Shown: positions 8,727 through 21,240, counted from the first letter of the stretch. The stretch: DNA of 64,000 nt from Pseudomonas sp. JQ170C (GCF_035581345.1 NZ_CP141608.1:1886001-1950000), one strand, 5' to 3'. The notes: generated from the sequence alone by a model not told the origin. Program-made: numbers and translations.

Positions 8727-11123
8727 ATGAAGACCACCCTCGACTTGCCTCTTTTGCCATTGCGCGATGTCGTCGTCTATCCGCACATGGTTATCCCACT
8801 GTTCGTGGGTCGCGAGAAGTCCATCGAAGCCCTCGAGGCCGCAATGACGGGCGAAAAGCAGATCCTCCTGCTGGCCCAGAAGAACCCCGCTGACGACGAT
8901 CCAGGCGAAGACGCCCTGTACCGTGTCGGTACCATTGCTACTGTCCTGCAACTGCTCAAACTGCCCGATGGCACCGTCAAGGTGCTGGTCGAGGGTGAGC
9001 AGCGCGGTGCTGTTGAGCGTTTCAATGAAGTCGACGGCCATATCCGTGCCGAAGTCTCGCTGATCGACGAGTCGCAGACCGCCGAACGCGAGTCTGAAGT
9101 CTTCGTCCGCAGCTTGTTGTCACAATTTGAACAATACGTTCAGCTGGGCAAAAAGGTCCCGGCTGAAGTCCTGTCGTCGCTCAACAGCATCGATGAGCCA
9201 GGGCGCCTGGTCGACACCATGGCCGCGCACATGGCCCTGAAGATCGAGCAGAAGCAGGAAATTCTAGAAATTCTCGACCTGCCGACCCGTGTCGAGCATG
9301 TCATGGCCTTGCTGGATGCTGAAATCGACCTGCTGCAGGTCGAGAAGCGCATCCGCGGTCGCGTCAAGAAGCAGATGGAGCGCAGCCAGCGCGAGTACTA
9401 CCTGAATGAGCAGATGAAGGCCATTCAGAAAGAGCTGGGCGATAGCGAAGAAGGTCACAACGAAGTCGAAGAGCTGAAAAAGCGCCTCGACGCCGCTGGC
9501 CTGCCCAAGGACGCCTATGCCAAGGCCCAGGCCGAGCTGAACAAACTCAAGCAGATGTCGCCGATGTCTGCCGAAGCCACCGTGGTGCGCTCCTACCTGG
9601 ACTGGCTGGTGCAGGTGCCGTGGAAAGCCCAGAGCAAGGTGCGCCTGGACCTGGCCAAGGCTGAAGAAATCCTCGACGCTGACCATTACGGTCTGGAAGA
9701 GGTCAAGGAACGTATCCTTGAGTACCTCGCCGTACAGAAGCGCGTGAAGAAAATTCGCGGTCCCGTGCTGTGCCTGGTAGGGCCGCCTGGCGTCGGTAAA
9801 ACGTCCCTGGCCGAGTCGATTGCCAGCGCCACCAACCGCAAGTTCGTGCGCATGGCCTTGGGCGGTGTGCGTGATGAAGCTGAGATTCGTGGCCACCGTC
9901 GTACTTATATCGGTTCGATGCCGGGTCGTCTGATTCAGAAGATGACCAAGGTGGGCGTACGCAACCCGCTGTTCTTGCTCGACGAAATCGACAAGATGGG
10001 CAGCGACATGCGTGGCGATCCGGCCTCGGCGCTGCTTGAGGTGCTCGACCCAGAGCAGAACCACAACTTCAACGATCACTACCTGGAAGTCGACTACGAC
10101 CTTTCCGATGTGATGTTCCTCTGCACCTCCAACTCGATGAACATTCCGCCAGCGCTGCTGGACCGGATGGAAGTCATTCGCCTGCCGGGTTACACCGAAG
10201 ACGAAAAGATCAACATTGCGGTCAAGTACCTGACGCCCAAACAGATCAAGGCCAACGGCCTGAAGAAGGGCGAGCTGGAAGTCGATGTGACCGCCATCCG
10301 CGACATCATCCGCTACTACACCCGTGAAGCCGGTGTGAGGGGCCTGGAGCGCCAGATCGCCAAGGTCTGCCGTAAAGTGGTCAAGGAGCATGCCGGCCTC
10401 AAGCAAGTGGCAGTCAAGGTCACCGGTGAGCAACTGGAGCACTACCTCGGGGTGCGCAAGTTCCGTTACGGCCTGGCCGAGCAGCAAGACCAGGTCGGCC
10501 AGGTCACAGGCCTTGCCTGGACCCAGGTCGGTGGTGAGTTGCTGACCATCGAAGCGGCCGTGATTCCGGGCAAGGGTCAATTGATCAAGACCGGCTCTCT
10601 GGGCGATGTGATGGTCGAGTCGATCACCGCCGCGCAGACTGTGGTGCGCAGCCGGGCGAAAAGCCTGGGCATTCCTGCCGATTTCCACGAGAAGCGTGAC
10701 ACCCATATCCACATGCCCGAAGGCGCCACGCCCAAGGATGGTCCAAGTGCCGGTATCGGCATGTGTACTGCCCTGGTTTCGGCCCTGACGCAGATTCCGG
10801 TACGGGCCGATGTGGCCATGACCGGTGAAATTACTCTGCGTGGACAGGTGCTGGCTATTGGTGGTCTTAAAGAGAAATTGCTGGCGGCACACCGCGGTGG
10901 AATCAAGACCGTGATCATTCCTGAAGAGAATGTGCGTGATCTGAAGGAAATTCCTGAGAATATTAAGCAGGATCTACAGATTAAACCGGTCAAATGGATT
11001 GACGAAGTCCTCCAAATTGCGCTGCAATACGCCCCGGAGCCCTTGCCAGATGTGGCTCCCGAGATTGTCGCCAAGGATGAAAAGCGCGACAGCGATTCCA
11101 AGGAAAGAATTAGCACGCATTAG
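8727..11123 (+). CDS. lon: ATP-dependent protease Lon (LonA type)
   Basis: A 798-residue LonA protease that degrades misfolded and short-lived regulatory proteins in the cytoplasm. The N-terminal substrate-binding domain covers about residues 1-210, the AAA+ module carries Walker A GPPGVGKT (352-359) and Walker [10 protein letters not shown], and the C-terminal protease domain has the Ser-Lys dyad Ser674 (GPSAGIGM) and Lys717 ([10 protein letters not shown]). The length matches the family. A GAGG lies at 8716-8719 before the ATG. It is separated from clpX by a terminator and has its own heat-shock-like promoter; hupB follows as in other gammaproteobacteria. Confidence 0.98.
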   Translation: MKTTLDLPLLPLRDVVVYPHMVIPLFVGREKSIEALEAAMTGEKQILLLAQKNPADDDPGEDALYRVGTIATVLQLLKLPDGTVKVLVEGEQRGAVERFNEVDGHIRAEVSLIDESQTAERESEVFVRSLLSQFEQYVQLGKKVPAEVLSSLNSIDEPGRLVDTMAAHMALKIEQKQEILEILDLPTRVEHVMALLDAEIDLLQVEKRIRGRVKKQMERSQREYYLNEQMKAIQKELGDSEEGHNEVEELKKRLDAAGLPKDAYAKAQAELNKLKQMSPMSAEATVVRSYLDWLVQVPWKAQSKVRLDLAKAEEILDADHYGLEEVKERILEYLAVQKRVKKIRGPVLCLVGPPGVGKTSLAESIASATNRKFVRMALGGVRDEAEIRGHRRTYIGSMPGRLIQKMTKVGVRNPLFLLDEIDKMGSDMRGDPASALLEVLDPEQNHNFNDHYLEVDYDLSDVMFLCTSNSMNIPPALLDRMEVIRLPGYTEDEKINIAVKYLTPKQIKANGLKKGELEVDVTAIRDIIRYYTREAGVRGLERQIAKVCRKVVKEHAGLKQVAVKVTGEQLEHYLGVRKFRYGLAEQQDQVGQVTGLAWTQVGGELLTIEAAVIPGKGQLIKTGSLGDVMVESITAAQTVVRSRAKSLGIPADFHEKRDTHIHMPEGATPKDGPSAGIGMCTALVSALTQIPVRADVAMTGEITLRGQVLAIGGLKEKLLAAHRGGIKTVIIPEENVRDLKEIPENIKQDLQIKPVKWIDEVLQIALQYAPEPLPDVAPEIVAKDEKRDSDSKERISTH

Positions 11124-11147
11124 TACGTATTCGGCTGGGGGGCTTTC

Positions 11148-11177
11148 TTGACAGTATTTTCAGGCCCTTGTTATAAA
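11148..11177 (+). promoter_or_regulatory. Sigma-70 promoter for hupB
   Basis: A perfect TTGACA (11148-11153) and TATAAA (11172-11177) are separated by 18 bases. The leader to the hupB start is about 85 bases. This is the strongest housekeeping promoter I see in the window, fitting a gene for an abundant protein. Confidence 0.8.
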
Positions 11178-11269
11178 GCGGCACATAAGTGTCAACAGGC
11201 CACCCAGCGCTCGTTAAGCTTTTCATTACATACTTAGAAACAAACTCAATAGAGATAAGGGGACTTAGA

Positions 11270-11542
11270 GTGAACAAGTCGGAACTGATTGACGCTATCG
11301 CCGCATCTGCTGATATTTCGAAAGCTAGCGCCGGTAAGGCGCTGGACGCAGTAATCGAATCCGTCACCGGCGCCCTGAAGGCAGGTGATTCCGTGGTACT
11401 GGTAGGTTTCGGTACCTTCTCCGTCACCGATCGCCCAGCTCGCACCGGCCGCAACCCGCAAACCGGCAAGACTCTGGAAATCCCTGCTGCCAAGAAGCCA
11501 GGCTTCAAGGCTGGCAAGGCACTGAAAGAAGCCGTCAACTAA
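11270..11542 (+). CDS. hupB: DNA-binding protein HU-beta
   Basis: A 90-residue histone-like HU subunit that bends DNA and shapes the nucleoid. It begins with GTG at 11270 ([20 protein letters not shown]), preceded by AAGGGG at 11257-11262; the in-frame upstream extension runs through the promoter and is not coding. The DNA-binding arm signature [20 protein letters not shown] and the C-terminal [15 protein letters not shown] are both present, and the length is the family standard. It lies between lon and ppiD as usual and is followed by two hairpins. Confidence 0.98.
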   Translation: MNKSELIDAIAASADISKASAGKALDAVIESVTGALKAGDSVVLVGFGTFSVTDRPARTGRNPQTGKTLEIPAAKKPGFKAGKALKEAVN

Positions 11543-11572
11543 GTCGCTTCCTTCAGGCTTACGCCTAACCGG

Positions 11573-11591
11573 GCCAGGCACCTTGCCTGGC
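11573..11591 (+). terminator. Hairpin after hupB
   Basis: GCCAGGCA (11573-11580) and TGCCTGGC (11584-11591) form an eight-base-pair stem with a three-base loop, 30 bases after the hupB stop. Only a weak T-rich tail follows. Confidence 0.5.
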
Positions 11592-11648
11592 TTGGCTGCT
11601 GAACATCAGGACGCGCCCAAAGGCACCTGATGTTTAGCTGGTTACGAG

Positions 11649-11678
11649 AAGGCGCATCCTCGGATGCGCCTTTCTTCT
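11649..11678 (+). terminator. Intrinsic terminator before ppiD
   Basis: AAGGCGCATC (11649-11658), loop CTCG, GATGCGCCTT (11663-11672), then TCTTCT. A ten-base-pair stem with a T-rich tail; probably the main end of the hupB transcript. Confidence 0.75.
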
Positions 11679-11739
11679 ATCAGGACTCTACCCACGCTCC
11701 ACGGTTGTTTTATTCAGTACAACCGTTTCTGGGGGACGC

Positions 11740-13611
11740 ATGCTGCAGAATATCAGGGACAATTCACAAGGTTGGATTGCCAAGACCATCATCGGTGTCA
11801 TCGTAGCCTTGATGGCGCTGACCGGCTTCGATGCCATCTTCCAGGCCACCACCAACAGCCAGGATGCTGCCAAGGTCAATGGGGACACCATCAGCCAGAA
11901 TGAGCTGAGCCAGGCCGTCGACATGCAACGTCGGCAGCTGATGCAACAGCTGGGCCGGGATTTCGATCCGGCGCTGCTCGACGAGAAGCTGCTGCGCGAA
12001 GCCGCACTCAAGGGGCTGATCGACCGCAAGTTGCTGCTCCAGGGCGCCAAAGACGCCAAGTTTGCTTTCTCCGAAGCCGCACTCGACCAACTGATCCTGC
12101 AAACGCCTGAGTTCCAGGTAGACGGCAAGTTCAGCGCCGAGCGTTTCGACCAGGTCATTCGCCAGATGGGCTACGGCCGTCTGCAGTTCCGCGAAATGCT
12201 GGCCCAGGAAATGCTCATCGGCCAACTGCGTGCAGGCGTCGCCGGCAGCGGTTTTGTCACCGATGACGAGGTCAATGCCTTTGCTCGCCTTGAAAAGCAG
12301 ACCCGTGATTTCGCTTCGCTGACCTTCAAGGCCGATCCAGCCGCAGTCAAGGTCACCGACGAGCAGATCAAGGCGCACTACGATCAGCACGCCAAGGAAT
12401 TCATGAGCCCTGATCAGGTCGTCATCGACTACATAGAGCTGAAGAAGTCTGCATTCTTCGATCAGGTCAAAGTTGACGAAGACGCGCTCAAGGCGCTGTA
12501 CGAGAAAGAGATCGCCAACCTTGCCGAGCAGCGCCATGCCGCTCACATCCTCATCGAAGTCAATGACAAGGTGAACGATGCCCAGGCCAAGGCAAAAGCT
12601 GAAGAAATCCAGCAGCGCCTGGCCAAGGGTGAAGACTTCGCCACGCTGGCCAAGGAACTCTCCCAGGACCCGGGTTCGGCCAACAGCGGTGGTGACCTCG
12701 GTTTCGCCGGTCAGGGCGTCTACGATCCTGCCTTTGAAGAAGCGCTGTACGCGCTGAACAAGGATCAGGTCTCGGCACCGGTGCGTACCGAATATGGCTA
12801 CCACCTGATCAAGCTGCTCGACGTTCAGGCGCCTGAAGTGCCGACCTTCGCCAGCCTGAAAGACAAGCTGACTCGCGAACTCAAGACCCAGCAGGTCGAA
12901 CAGCGTTTTGTCGAAGTGACCAAGCAGCTCGAAGACGCCGCGTTTGAAGCTTCCGACCTGGCTCAGCCGGCTCAGGAGCTAAACCTGAAAGTGCAAACCG
13001 CACCAGCGTTCGGTCGTGAAGGCGGCGAAGGCATCACTGCCAACCGTGCCGTGATCCAGGCCGCGTTCAGCACTGAAGTACTGGAAGAGGGTGCCAACAG
13101 CACCGCTATCGAGCTGGACCCGGAAACGATTGTCGTGCTGCGCGTCAAGGAGCACCGCAAGCCGGAGCAACTGAGCCTGGACGTGGTGTCCGACAGCATT
13201 CGCAAGCACTTGGCCCAGGAGCAGGCAACCGCCGCGGTGAAAGCCAAGGCTGACGCACTGATCGCAGGCCTGCGTGACGGCAGCATCCCGCTGGCCGCTA
13301 CCCAGGAAGGCCAGAGCTGGAAGGTCCAGGAAGCGGTCTCGCGCAGCCAGGAAGGTATTGATCCGGTCGAGCTGCAGGCACTGTTCCGCATGGGCAAGCC
13401 TGAAGCCAAGGAAAAGCCCGTCTACAGCAGCGTTACGCTCAAGGATGGCAGCCTGGTGGTATTGCGTCTGAACGGCGTGAACGAAGGTGCTGCAGCCACT
13501 GAAGAAGAGAAGGTGAATTATCGCCAGTACCTCGCTTCCCGTGCTGGCCAGCAAGACTTCGCCGCGTACCGCAAGCAGTTGGAAGCCAAGGCAGACATCA
13601 CTCGCTACTGA
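11740..13611 (+). CDS. ppiD: Peptidyl-prolyl isomerase PpiD (SurA N-terminal/parvulin family)
   Basis: A 623-residue inner-membrane-anchored periplasmic chaperone associated with the Sec exit. A short cytoplasmic start (MLQNIRDNSQGWIAK) is followed by one membrane segment at about 15-35 (TIIGVIVALMALTGFDAIF), a SurA-N-like chaperone domain (about 38-190) and a parvulin domain near residues 260-360, recognisable by RHAAHILIEV and DPGSANSGGDLGFAGQG. A long helical C-terminal domain follows. GGGGGA at 11731-11736 supports the ATG. It is followed by a strong terminator and sits next to hupB as in many gammaproteobacteria. Confidence 0.96.
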   Translation: MLQNIRDNSQGWIAKTIIGVIVALMALTGFDAIFQATTNSQDAAKVNGDTISQNELSQAVDMQRRQLMQQLGRDFDPALLDEKLLREAALKGLIDRKLLLQGAKDAKFAFSEAALDQLILQTPEFQVDGKFSAERFDQVIRQMGYGRLQFREMLAQEMLIGQLRAGVAGSGFVTDDEVNAFARLEKQTRDFASLTFKADPAAVKVTDEQIKAHYDQHAKEFMSPDQVVIDYIELKKSAFFDQVKVDEDALKALYEKEIANLAEQRHAAHILIEVNDKVNDAQAKAKAEEIQQRLAKGEDFATLAKELSQDPGSANSGGDLGFAGQGVYDPAFEEALYALNKDQVSAPVRTEYGYHLIKLLDVQAPEVPTFASLKDKLTRELKTQQVEQRFVEVTKQLEDAAFEASDLAQPAQELNLKVQTAPAFGREGGEGITANRAVIQAAFSTEVLEEGANSTAIELDPETIVVLRVKEHRKPEQLSLDVVSDSIRKHLAQEQATAAVKAKADALIAGLRDGSIPLAATQEGQSWKVQEAVSRSQEGIDPVELQALFRMGKPEAKEKPVYSSVTLKDGSLVVLRLNGVNEGAAATEEEKVNYRQYLASRAGQQDFAAYRKQLEAKADITRY

Positions 13612-13630
13612 GGACTGTCGCTTTAAACAG

Positions 13631-13660
13631 AAAAGGCCGCGCAAGCGGCCTTTTTTGTTT
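13631..13660 (+). terminator. Intrinsic terminator after ppiD
   Basis: AAAAGGCCGC (13631-13640), loop GCAA, GCGGCCTTTT (13645-13654), then TTGTTT. Textbook stem and T tail 19 bases after the ppiD stop. Confidence 0.88.
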
Positions 13661-13662
13661 CT

Positions 13663-13730
13663 GCAGGAGGCGAGCTGGCCTCGCGATGGACAGGCCGGAT
13701 GCCTCCGATTATCGCGGGGCAAGCCCGCTC

Positions 13731-13734
<4 letters not shown>
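13663..13734. repeat. REPIN: inverted pair of REP elements between ppiD and nppD
   Basis: The right REP (13711-13734) has the hairpin core GCGGGGCAAGCCCGC ending in CTCCTAC; the left one (13663-13687) is a diverged inverted copy that starts GCAGGAGGCGAG and ends CTCGCGAT. Together they form a pair with outer feet of the GTAG...CTAC kind (here GCAG...CTAC), typical of pseudomonad REPINs moved by REP-associated transposases. The last bases of the right REP, CTA at 13731-13733, are the stop codon of nppD on the minus strand. The right REP is identical over 24 bases to one at 55524. Confidence 0.75.
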
Positions 13735-15338
<1,604 letters not shown>

Positions 15339-15339
15339 G

Positions 15340-16359
15340 TCATTTCCTCGGGTCGAAGGCGTCGCGGGCAGACTCGCCGATGAACACCAGCAAGCTGAGC
15401 ATCAGGGCCAGCACGGCAAAGGCGCTGATGCCCAGCCAGGGTGCCTGGAGGTTGGACTTGCCCTGGGCGACCAGCTCACCCAGGGACGGTGCGCCAGGTG
15501 GCAGGCCAAAGCCAAGGAAGTCCAGGGCAGTCAAGGTGCCGATGGCGCCGGTGAGGATGAACGGCATGAAGGTCATGGTCGAGATCATGGCGTTGGGCAG
15601 GATGTGGCGGAACATGATCGGCCCATCCTGCATGCCCAGGGCGCGTGCGGCGCGCACGTATTCAAGATTGCGCCCGCGCAGGAACTCGGCGCGTACCACG
15701 TCCACCAGGCTCATCCAGGAGAACAGCAGCATGATGCCCAGCAACCACCAGAAGTTGGGCTGGACGAAGCTTGCGAGGATGATCAGCAGGTACAGCACCG
15801 GCAAGCCGGACCAGATCTCCAGGAAGCGCTGCCCGGCCAGGTCCACCCAGCCGCCGTAGAATCCCTGCAGCGCGCCGGCAAGCACGCCGATGATCGAGCT
15901 GAGGATGGTCAGGGTCAGGGCGAACAGCACCGAGATGCGAAAGCCGTAGATCACCCGCGCCAGCACGTCGCGGCCCTGATCGTCGGTGCCCAGCCAGTTC
16001 TGCGCCGAAGGCGGTGCGGGGGCAGGGACCTTGAGGTCGTAGTTGATGCTCTGGTAGCTGAACGGGATCGGTGCCCACAGGACCCAGCTGTCCTTGGCGG
16101 CCAGCAGTTCGCGGATATAGGGGCTCTTGTAGTTGGCTTCCAGGGGGAACTCACCGCCGAAGGTGGTTTCCGGGTAGCGCTTGAGTGCTGGGAAATACCA
16201 CTCACCGTCATAGCGAACGGCAAGCGGTTTGTCGTTGGCGATCAACTCGGCGCCCAGGCTCAGGCCGAACAGGATCAGGAACAGCCACAGTGACCACCAG
16301 CCGCGGCGGTTGGCCTTGAAGCGCTCGAAGCGCCGCCGATTGAGAGGGGACAGGTTCAT
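15340..16359 (-). CDS. nppC: Peptide ABC transporter permease NppC (YejE-like)
   Basis: A 339-residue DppC/OppC-class permease of the inner membrane. The N-terminus (MNLSPLNRRRFERFKANRRG) precedes the first membrane helix; a large periplasmic stretch (about 60-135) is typical of YejE. The later helices carry the binding-protein-dependent transport signature with the coupling-helix text EYVRAARALGMQDGPIMFRHILPN split around residues 234-257. It lies one base after nppB and one before nppD, in a tightly packed operon. Confidence 0.92.
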   Translation of the reverse strand: MNLSPLNRRRFERFKANRRGWWSLWLFLILFGLSLGAELIANDKPLAVRYDGEWYFPALKRYPETTFGGEFPLEANYKSPYIRELLAAKDSWVLWAPIPFSYQSINYDLKVPAPAPPSAQNWLGTDDQGRDVLARVIYGFRISVLFALTLTILSSIIGVLAGALQGFYGGWVDLAGQRFLEIWSGLPVLYLLIILASFVQPNFWWLLGIMLLFSWMSLVDVVRAEFLRGRNLEYVRAARALGMQDGPIMFRHILPNAMISTMTFMPFILTGAIGTLTALDFLGFGLPPGAPSLGELVAQGKSNLQAPWLGISAFAVLALMLSLLVFIGESARDAFDPRK

Positions 16360-16360
16360 C

Positions 16361-17434
16361 TCAGTTCTCCCGGCTGGCGAAGTCGATGCGTGGATCGACC
16401 AGGGTGTAGGTCAGGTCGCCGATCAGCTTCACCACCAGCCCCAGCAGGGTGAAGATGAACAAAGTGCCGAAGACCACCGGGTAGTCGCGGTTGATGGCTG
16501 CCTCGAAGCTCATCAGGCCCAGGCCGTCGAGGGAGAAGATCACCTCGATCAGCAGGGAGCCGGTAAAGAAGATGCCAATGAAGGCCGAAGGGAAACCGGC
16601 GATCACCAACAGCATGGCGTTGCGAAACACATGACCGTAGAGCACCCGGTTCGGGCTCAGCCCCTTGGCCTTGGCAGTGACCACGTATTGCTTGTTGATC
16701 TCGTCGAGGAAGCTGTTCTTGGTCAGCAAGGTCATGGTGGCGAAGTTGCCGATCACCAGGGCTGTCACCGGGAGGACCAGGTGCCAGAAGTAGTCGAAGA
16801 TCTTGCCGGTGGTGCTCAGTTCATCGAAGTTGTTAGAGGTCAGGCCGCGCAAGGGGAACCAGTCGAGGTAACTGCCGCCGGCGAACAGCACGATCAGCAG
16901 GATCGCGAACAGGAACGCCGGGATGGCATAGCCGATGATGATTGCCGAGCTGGTCCAGACGTCGAAGTGGCTGCCGTGGCGGGTGGCCTTGGCGATCCCC
17001 AGGGGAATCGAGACCAGGTACATGATCAGGGTGCTCCACAGCCCCAGGGAAATCGACACCGGCATTTTCTCGATGATCAGGTCGATGACCTTGGCATCGC
17101 GGAAAAAGCTGTCGCCAAAGTCCAGCCGGGCGTAGTTCTTGATCATGATCCACAAGCGTTCCGGCGCCGACTTGTCGAAGCCGTACATTTTTTCGATTTC
17201 CTTGATCAGGGCCGGGTCCAGTCCCTGGGCGCCCCGATAGTTGGAACCCGCTACCGACACTTCGGCACCGCTGCCGGCGATGCGGCTGGTGGCGCCCTCG
17301 AAGCCCTCAAGTTTGGCGATCATCTGCTCGACCGGACCACCCGGGGCGGCCTGGATAATCACGAAGTTGATGACCAGGATGCCCAGCAGCGTCGGGATGA
17401 TCAGCAGCAAGCGGCGAAAGATATAGGCCAGCAT
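16361..17434 (-). CDS. nppB: Peptide ABC transporter permease NppB (YejB-like)
   Basis: A 357-residue DppB/OppB-class permease. It begins [20 protein letters not shown], the standard first helix, and has the long YejB-type periplasmic insert (about 30-130, including [15 protein letters not shown]). The coupling loop region reads [20 protein letters not shown] and the signature ends in [18 protein letters not shown]. It forms the channel with NppC. One base separates it from nppA2 upstream. Confidence 0.92.
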   Translation of the reverse strand: MLAYIFRRLLLIIPTLLGILVINFVIIQAAPGGPVEQMIAKLEGFEGATSRIAGSGAEVSVAGSNYRGAQGLDPALIKEIEKMYGFDKSAPERLWIMIKNYARLDFGDSFFRDAKVIDLIIEKMPVSISLGLWSTLIMYLVSIPLGIAKATRHGSHFDVWTSSAIIIGYAIPAFLFAILLIVLFAGGSYLDWFPLRGLTSNNFDELSTTGKIFDYFWHLVLPVTALVIGNFATMTLLTKNSFLDEINKQYVVTAKAKGLSPNRVLYGHVFRNAMLLVIAGFPSAFIGIFFTGSLLIEVIFSLDGLGLMSFEAAINRDYPVVFGTLFIFTLLGLVVKLIGDLTYTLVDPRIDFASREN

Positions 17435-17435
17435 C

Positions 17436-19289
17436 CTAGTGTGCCCCTTCGGCAGGTGGCGCTTCGGGCGCAGGTGCCACGGGCACGGCGGGTTGGACGT
17501 CAGGCTTTATCCACCAGGTATTGATGCCGATGTCGTACTTGGGCGATACCTCCGGGTGGCCGATATGGTTCCAGTACGCCACGCGCCACGTCTTGATGTG
17601 CCAGTTGGGGATCACGTAGTAGCCCCATTGCAGTACCCGGTCCAGGGCGCGGCAGTACTCGATCAGGCTCTGCCGAGAGTCGGCGTTGATCAGGCCGTCG
17701 ACCAGGCTGTCGATGGCTGGGTCCTTCAAGCCGATGAAGTTGCGGCTGCCGGGGTTGTCGGCTGCAGCGCTCTGCCAGAACTCGCGCTGCTCGTTGCCAG
17801 GCGAGTTGGATTGAGGGTAGCCACCGACAATCATGTCGAAGTCGCGCGAGCGCAGGCGATTGATGTACTGGGAGACGTCGACCCGGCGAATCACCAGGTC
17901 GATGCCAAGGTCGGCCAGGTTGCGCTTGAAGGGCAGCAGGACGCGCTCGAACTCGGTCTGGGCCAGCAGGAATTCAATGGATACCGGTTTGCCCTGGGTG
18001 TCGACCATCTTGTCGTCGACGATGCGCCAGCCGGCGTCCTGCAGCAGTTTGTAGGCCTTGCGTTGTTGTTCGCGAATCATGCCGCTGCCATCGGTGACCG
18101 GATTGGCAAAGGCCTGGGTGAACACCTGCTCGGGAATCTTGCCGCGAAACGGTTCGAGGATTTTCAGCTCTGCCGCATCCGGCAGCCCCCGGGCGGCCAT
18201 TTCCGAGTTTTCAAAGTAGCTGCCGGTGCGGGTGTAGGCGCCATTGAACAGTTGCTTGTTGGTCCACTCGAAGTCCAGCAGCAGGCTGAGCGCCTCGCGC
18301 ACACGTACATCCTGGAACACGGGGCGGCGGATGTTGTAGACAAAGCCCTGCATGCCGGTCGGGTTTCCGTTGGGCAGCTCTTCAAGGATCAGGCGCTTTT
18401 GCCGCACGGCGGGCACGTCATAGGCGGTGGCCCAGCTCTTGGCCGCGGTTTCCAGGCGATAGTCGAACTGGCCGGCTTTCAATGCCTCCAGTGCCACGCC
18501 GCTGTCGCGGTAGTAGTCGGTGGTCATGACGTCGAAGTTATAGAAACCCCGGTTGACCGCCAGGTCCTTGCCCCAGTAGTCCTTGACCCGCTCGTAGCGG
18601 ATCGAGCGCCCGGCCTTGACGTCGGCCACCTTGTAGGGGCCGCTGCCCAGCGGGATTTCCAGGTTGCCCTTGGTGAACTCGCGGCTTTCCCACCAGTGCT
18701 TGGGCAGTACCGGCAACTGGCCGAGGATCAATGGCAACTCGCGATTGTTGTTGTGCTTGAACTTGAACAGTACGCGCTGCGGGTCTTCGGCGATGACTTC
18801 GGCAACGTCGGCGTAATAGTTGCGAAACAACGGCGCGCCGCTCTTGATCAGGGTGTTGAAGGTGAACACCACGTCTTCGGCGTGAATCGGGTGGCCATCG
18901 TGAAAACGGGCTTCGGGGCGCAGATAGAAGCGCACCCAGCTGTTGTCCGGCGCCTTCTCGATCTTGCCGGCGACCAGGCCGTATTCGGTGAACGGCTCAT
19001 CCAGGCTCTGGGTCATCAGTGTGTCGTAGATCAGCGAGATGTCATCAGCCGGCACACCCTTGTTGATGAAGGGGTTGAGGCTGTCGAAACCGCCAAAGCC
19101 GGCCTGGCGGAAGGTGCCCCCCTTGGGCGCCTCCGGGTTGACGTAGTCGAAGTGCTTGAAGTTGGCCGGGTACTTCGGGGCCTCGTCGTAAAGCGTCAGG
19201 GCATGTTGCGGGGCGGCCAGCGCCTGGGCACTGAAGCAGGCCAGCAGCAAGGCGCAGGCCTTCAGGCGAAGGCTTTGCAGTGACATCAT
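17436..19289 (-). CDS. nppA2: Peptide ABC transporter substrate-binding protein NppA2 (YejA-like)
   Basis: A 617-residue family-5 extracellular solute-binding protein. The chosen start (ATG at 19289) has GGAG eight bases upstream and overlaps the nppA1 stop by four bases; a second ATG directly follows. Residues 1-26 are a signal peptide (hydrophobic [15 protein letters not shown]). The YejA-like body includes [20 protein letters not shown] near the N-terminus and the family-typical [17 protein letters not shown]. It is a paralogue of nppA1; the proline/alanine-rich tail ([17 protein letters not shown]) is unique to this copy. Confidence 0.9.
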   Translation of the reverse strand: MMSLQSLRLKACALLLACFSAQALAAPQHALTLYDEAPKYPANFKHFDYVNPEAPKGGTFRQAGFGGFDSLNPFINKGVPADDISLIYDTLMTQSLDEPFTEYGLVAGKIEKAPDNSWVRFYLRPEARFHDGHPIHAEDVVFTFNTLIKSGAPLFRNYYADVAEVIAEDPQRVLFKFKHNNNRELPLILGQLPVLPKHWWESREFTKGNLEIPLGSGPYKVADVKAGRSIRYERVKDYWGKDLAVNRGFYNFDVMTTDYYRDSGVALEALKAGQFDYRLETAAKSWATAYDVPAVRQKRLILEELPNGNPTGMQGFVYNIRRPVFQDVRVREALSLLLDFEWTNKQLFNGAYTRTGSYFENSEMAARGLPDAAELKILEPFRGKIPEQVFTQAFANPVTDGSGMIREQQRKAYKLLQDAGWRIVDDKMVDTQGKPVSIEFLLAQTEFERVLLPFKRNLADLGIDLVIRRVDVSQYINRLRSRDFDMIVGGYPQSNSPGNEQREFWQSAAADNPGSRNFIGLKDPAIDSLVDGLINADSRQSLIEYCRALDRVLQWGYYVIPNWHIKTWRVAYWNHIGHPEVSPKYDIGINTWWIKPDVQPAVPVAPAPEAPPAEGAH

Positions 19290-21118
19290 TGGGCTTTCTC
19301 CGAAGGCTTTATCCACCAGCTATTGAGCCCCAGGGTATAGGGCGGCGTGGTGACGAAGGCGAACCGGTTGCGGTAGGCCAGGCGGTGATTGTCCAGGTAC
19401 CAGTTGGGGATCATGTAGTAGTGCCAGAGCAATACCCGGTCCAGGGCGCGGGCCGCTGCCACTTGTTCATCGCGGCTTTGGGCGGCCAGCAGGGTGTCGA
19501 GCAAGTGGTCGACCACCGGGTCCTTCACGCCAGCATAGTTCTTGCTTCCCTTGGTCGTGGCCTGGCTTGAGTGAAAGTACAGCCATTGTTCAAGCCCGGG
19601 GCTGAGCGTCTGGTTCAGGGTCATCAGAATCATGTCGAAGTCGAAGTGGTCCAGGCGCTGTTTGTACTGGGCCCGGTCTACCGTGCGCAAGCGCGCTTCG
19701 ATGCCGATGCTGGAGAGATTTTCGACATAAGGTTGCAGAATCCGTTCAAGGTTCGGATTCACCAGCAGCAATTCAAGCTTCAAGGGTTTGCCGTGGCTGT
19801 CGAGCAGGCGCTGGCCGTTCAGTTTCCAGCCTGCCTGAGCCAGCAGATTCAGCGCCTGGCGCAGGGTCTGGCGGTTGATGCCGCGTCCATCGGTGTGGCT
19901 GACCTTGTAGGGCTCGGTGAACAGGGCGGCGGGCAACTGCTCGCGATAGGGGGCAAGCAGGAGCCACTCTTTACCCACCGGCAGGCCGCTGGCAGCAAAC
20001 TCGCTGTTGGGGTAATAGCTGCTGGCGCGACGGTAGGCGCTGCTGAACAGGGCGCGGTTGGTCCACTCGAAATCCAGCATCAGGCTCAAGGCCTGGCGTA
20101 CCCGCGCATCGCTGAAGGCCGCGCGGCGGCTGTTCATGAACAAACCCTGGGTCTGGGTCGGGATCTTGTGCGGGATCTGCGCCTTGATCACCTCGCCGCG
20201 CCGCACGGCCGGGAAGTTGTAGCCGTTGGCCCAGTTCTTGGCCTGGTGCTCGATGTAGATATCGAACTCGCCAGCCTTGAAGGCTTCAAAAGCCACGGCG
20301 GCGTCGCGATAGAACTCGTACTCGACCCGGGCAACGTTGTACTTGCCGCGGTTCACGGCCAGGTCCTTGCCCCAGTAGTCCTTGACCCGCTCAAACACCA
20401 GTCGGCGGCCGGGCTGGACCTGGGTGATGTGGTAGGGGCCGCTGCCCAGGGGCGGCTCGAAGGTGGTGGCCTTGAAGTCACGACCCTTCCAGTAATGTGC
20501 CGGCAGCACCGGCATTTCACCCAGGCGCAGGATCAGCAATGGATTGCCGGCGCGCTTGAAGACAAAACGGATGCGGCGCGAATTCAGGATGTCGACCCGC
20601 TGCACTTCCTGCAGATTGGTGCGGTAGATCGGGTGACCTTCCTTGAGCAGGGTGCGGTACGAGAACGCCACATCGTTGGCGGTGATCGGATGGCCGTCAT
20701 GAAAGCGGGCTTCAGGGCGCAGGTTGAACACCACCCAGCTGCGGTCGTCACTGTACTCGACGGAGCCTGCGATCAGGCCGTAGCTGGAGGTGGGTTCATC
20801 GCCTGAGGGGTCGTACTGGCCGGTACCGACCATAAGGGTTTCGTTGAGCTCGTTTACCCCGTACTGCAAGAAGTTAGGGGTGGTGACCGGGCTTGAACCC
20901 TTGAAGGTGTAGGGGTTGAGGGTATCGAAGGTGCCGAAAGCCATGGCACGCAAGGTGCCGCCCTTGGGCGCTTGCGGATTGACCCAGTCGAAGTGGGTGA
21001 ATTTGGCTGGATACTTGAGCGTGCCGAATTGGGCGTAACCGTGGCTTTCGGTGATTGTCGCGCCCGCGGGAAAGCTCAAGGCCAGGCTGAATGACAGCAA
21101 CAGGAGGGGACGTATCAA
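19286..21118 (-). CDS. nppA1: Peptide ABC transporter substrate-binding protein NppA1 (YejA-like)
   Basis: A 610-residue family-5 solute-binding protein and the first gene of the npp operon. The signal peptide MIRPLLLLSFSLALSFPAGA is clear, but the initiation codon that provides it is TTG (21116-21118); no ATG or GTG upstream gives a sensible start and no strong ribosome-binding site is visible. The body shares NPQAPKGGTLRAMAFGTFDT and [20 protein letters not shown] with NppA2. Two binding proteins on one transporter should widen the peptide range. The 122 bases upstream, to mltD, hold no feature I can name. Confidence 0.9.
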   Translation of the reverse strand: MIRPLLLLSFSLALSFPAGATITESHGYAQFGTLKYPAKFTHFDWVNPQAPKGGTLRAMAFGTFDTLNPYTFKGSSPVTTPNFLQYGVNELNETLMVGTGQYDPSGDEPTSSYGLIAGSVEYSDDRSWVVFNLRPEARFHDGHPITANDVAFSYRTLLKEGHPIYRTNLQEVQRVDILNSRRIRFVFKRAGNPLLILRLGEMPVLPAHYWKGRDFKATTFEPPLGSGPYHITQVQPGRRLVFERVKDYWGKDLAVNRGKYNVARVEYEFYRDAAVAFEAFKAGEFDIYIEHQAKNWANGYNFPAVRRGEVIKAQIPHKIPTQTQGLFMNSRRAAFSDARVRQALSLMLDFEWTNRALFSSAYRRASSYYPNSEFAASGLPVGKEWLLLAPYREQLPAALFTEPYKVSHTDGRGINRQTLRQALNLLAQAGWKLNGQRLLDSHGKPLKLELLLVNPNLERILQPYVENLSSIGIEARLRTVDRAQYKQRLDHFDFDMILMTLNQTLSPGLEQWLYFHSSQATTKGSKNYAGVKDPVVDHLLDTLLAAQSRDEQVAAARALDRVLLWHYYMIPNWYLDNHRLAYRNRFAFVTTPPYTLGLNSWWIKPSEKAQ

Positions 21119-21240
21119 GTCGGCGATCCGATCCAGGCGGCTTGGGCTTTATTCCGGCTACAGTAACAGCTTGTATCGGCTGGAAAAAGAGGCCGTCAGG
21201 ATGCGTGATGCCGCGCCAGCTATCGGCTGGCGCCGGGTGC

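Noticed and set aside
9264..10892. Minus-strand open frame of about 540 codons opposite lon
   Set aside because: Lon is intact with all catalytic motifs; the antisense frame lacks a ribosome-binding site and recognisable domains.
17439..19283. Plus-strand open frame of about 610 codons opposite nppA2
   Set aside because: Shadow of the solute-binding protein gene; Val/Gly/Asp-rich low-information translation.
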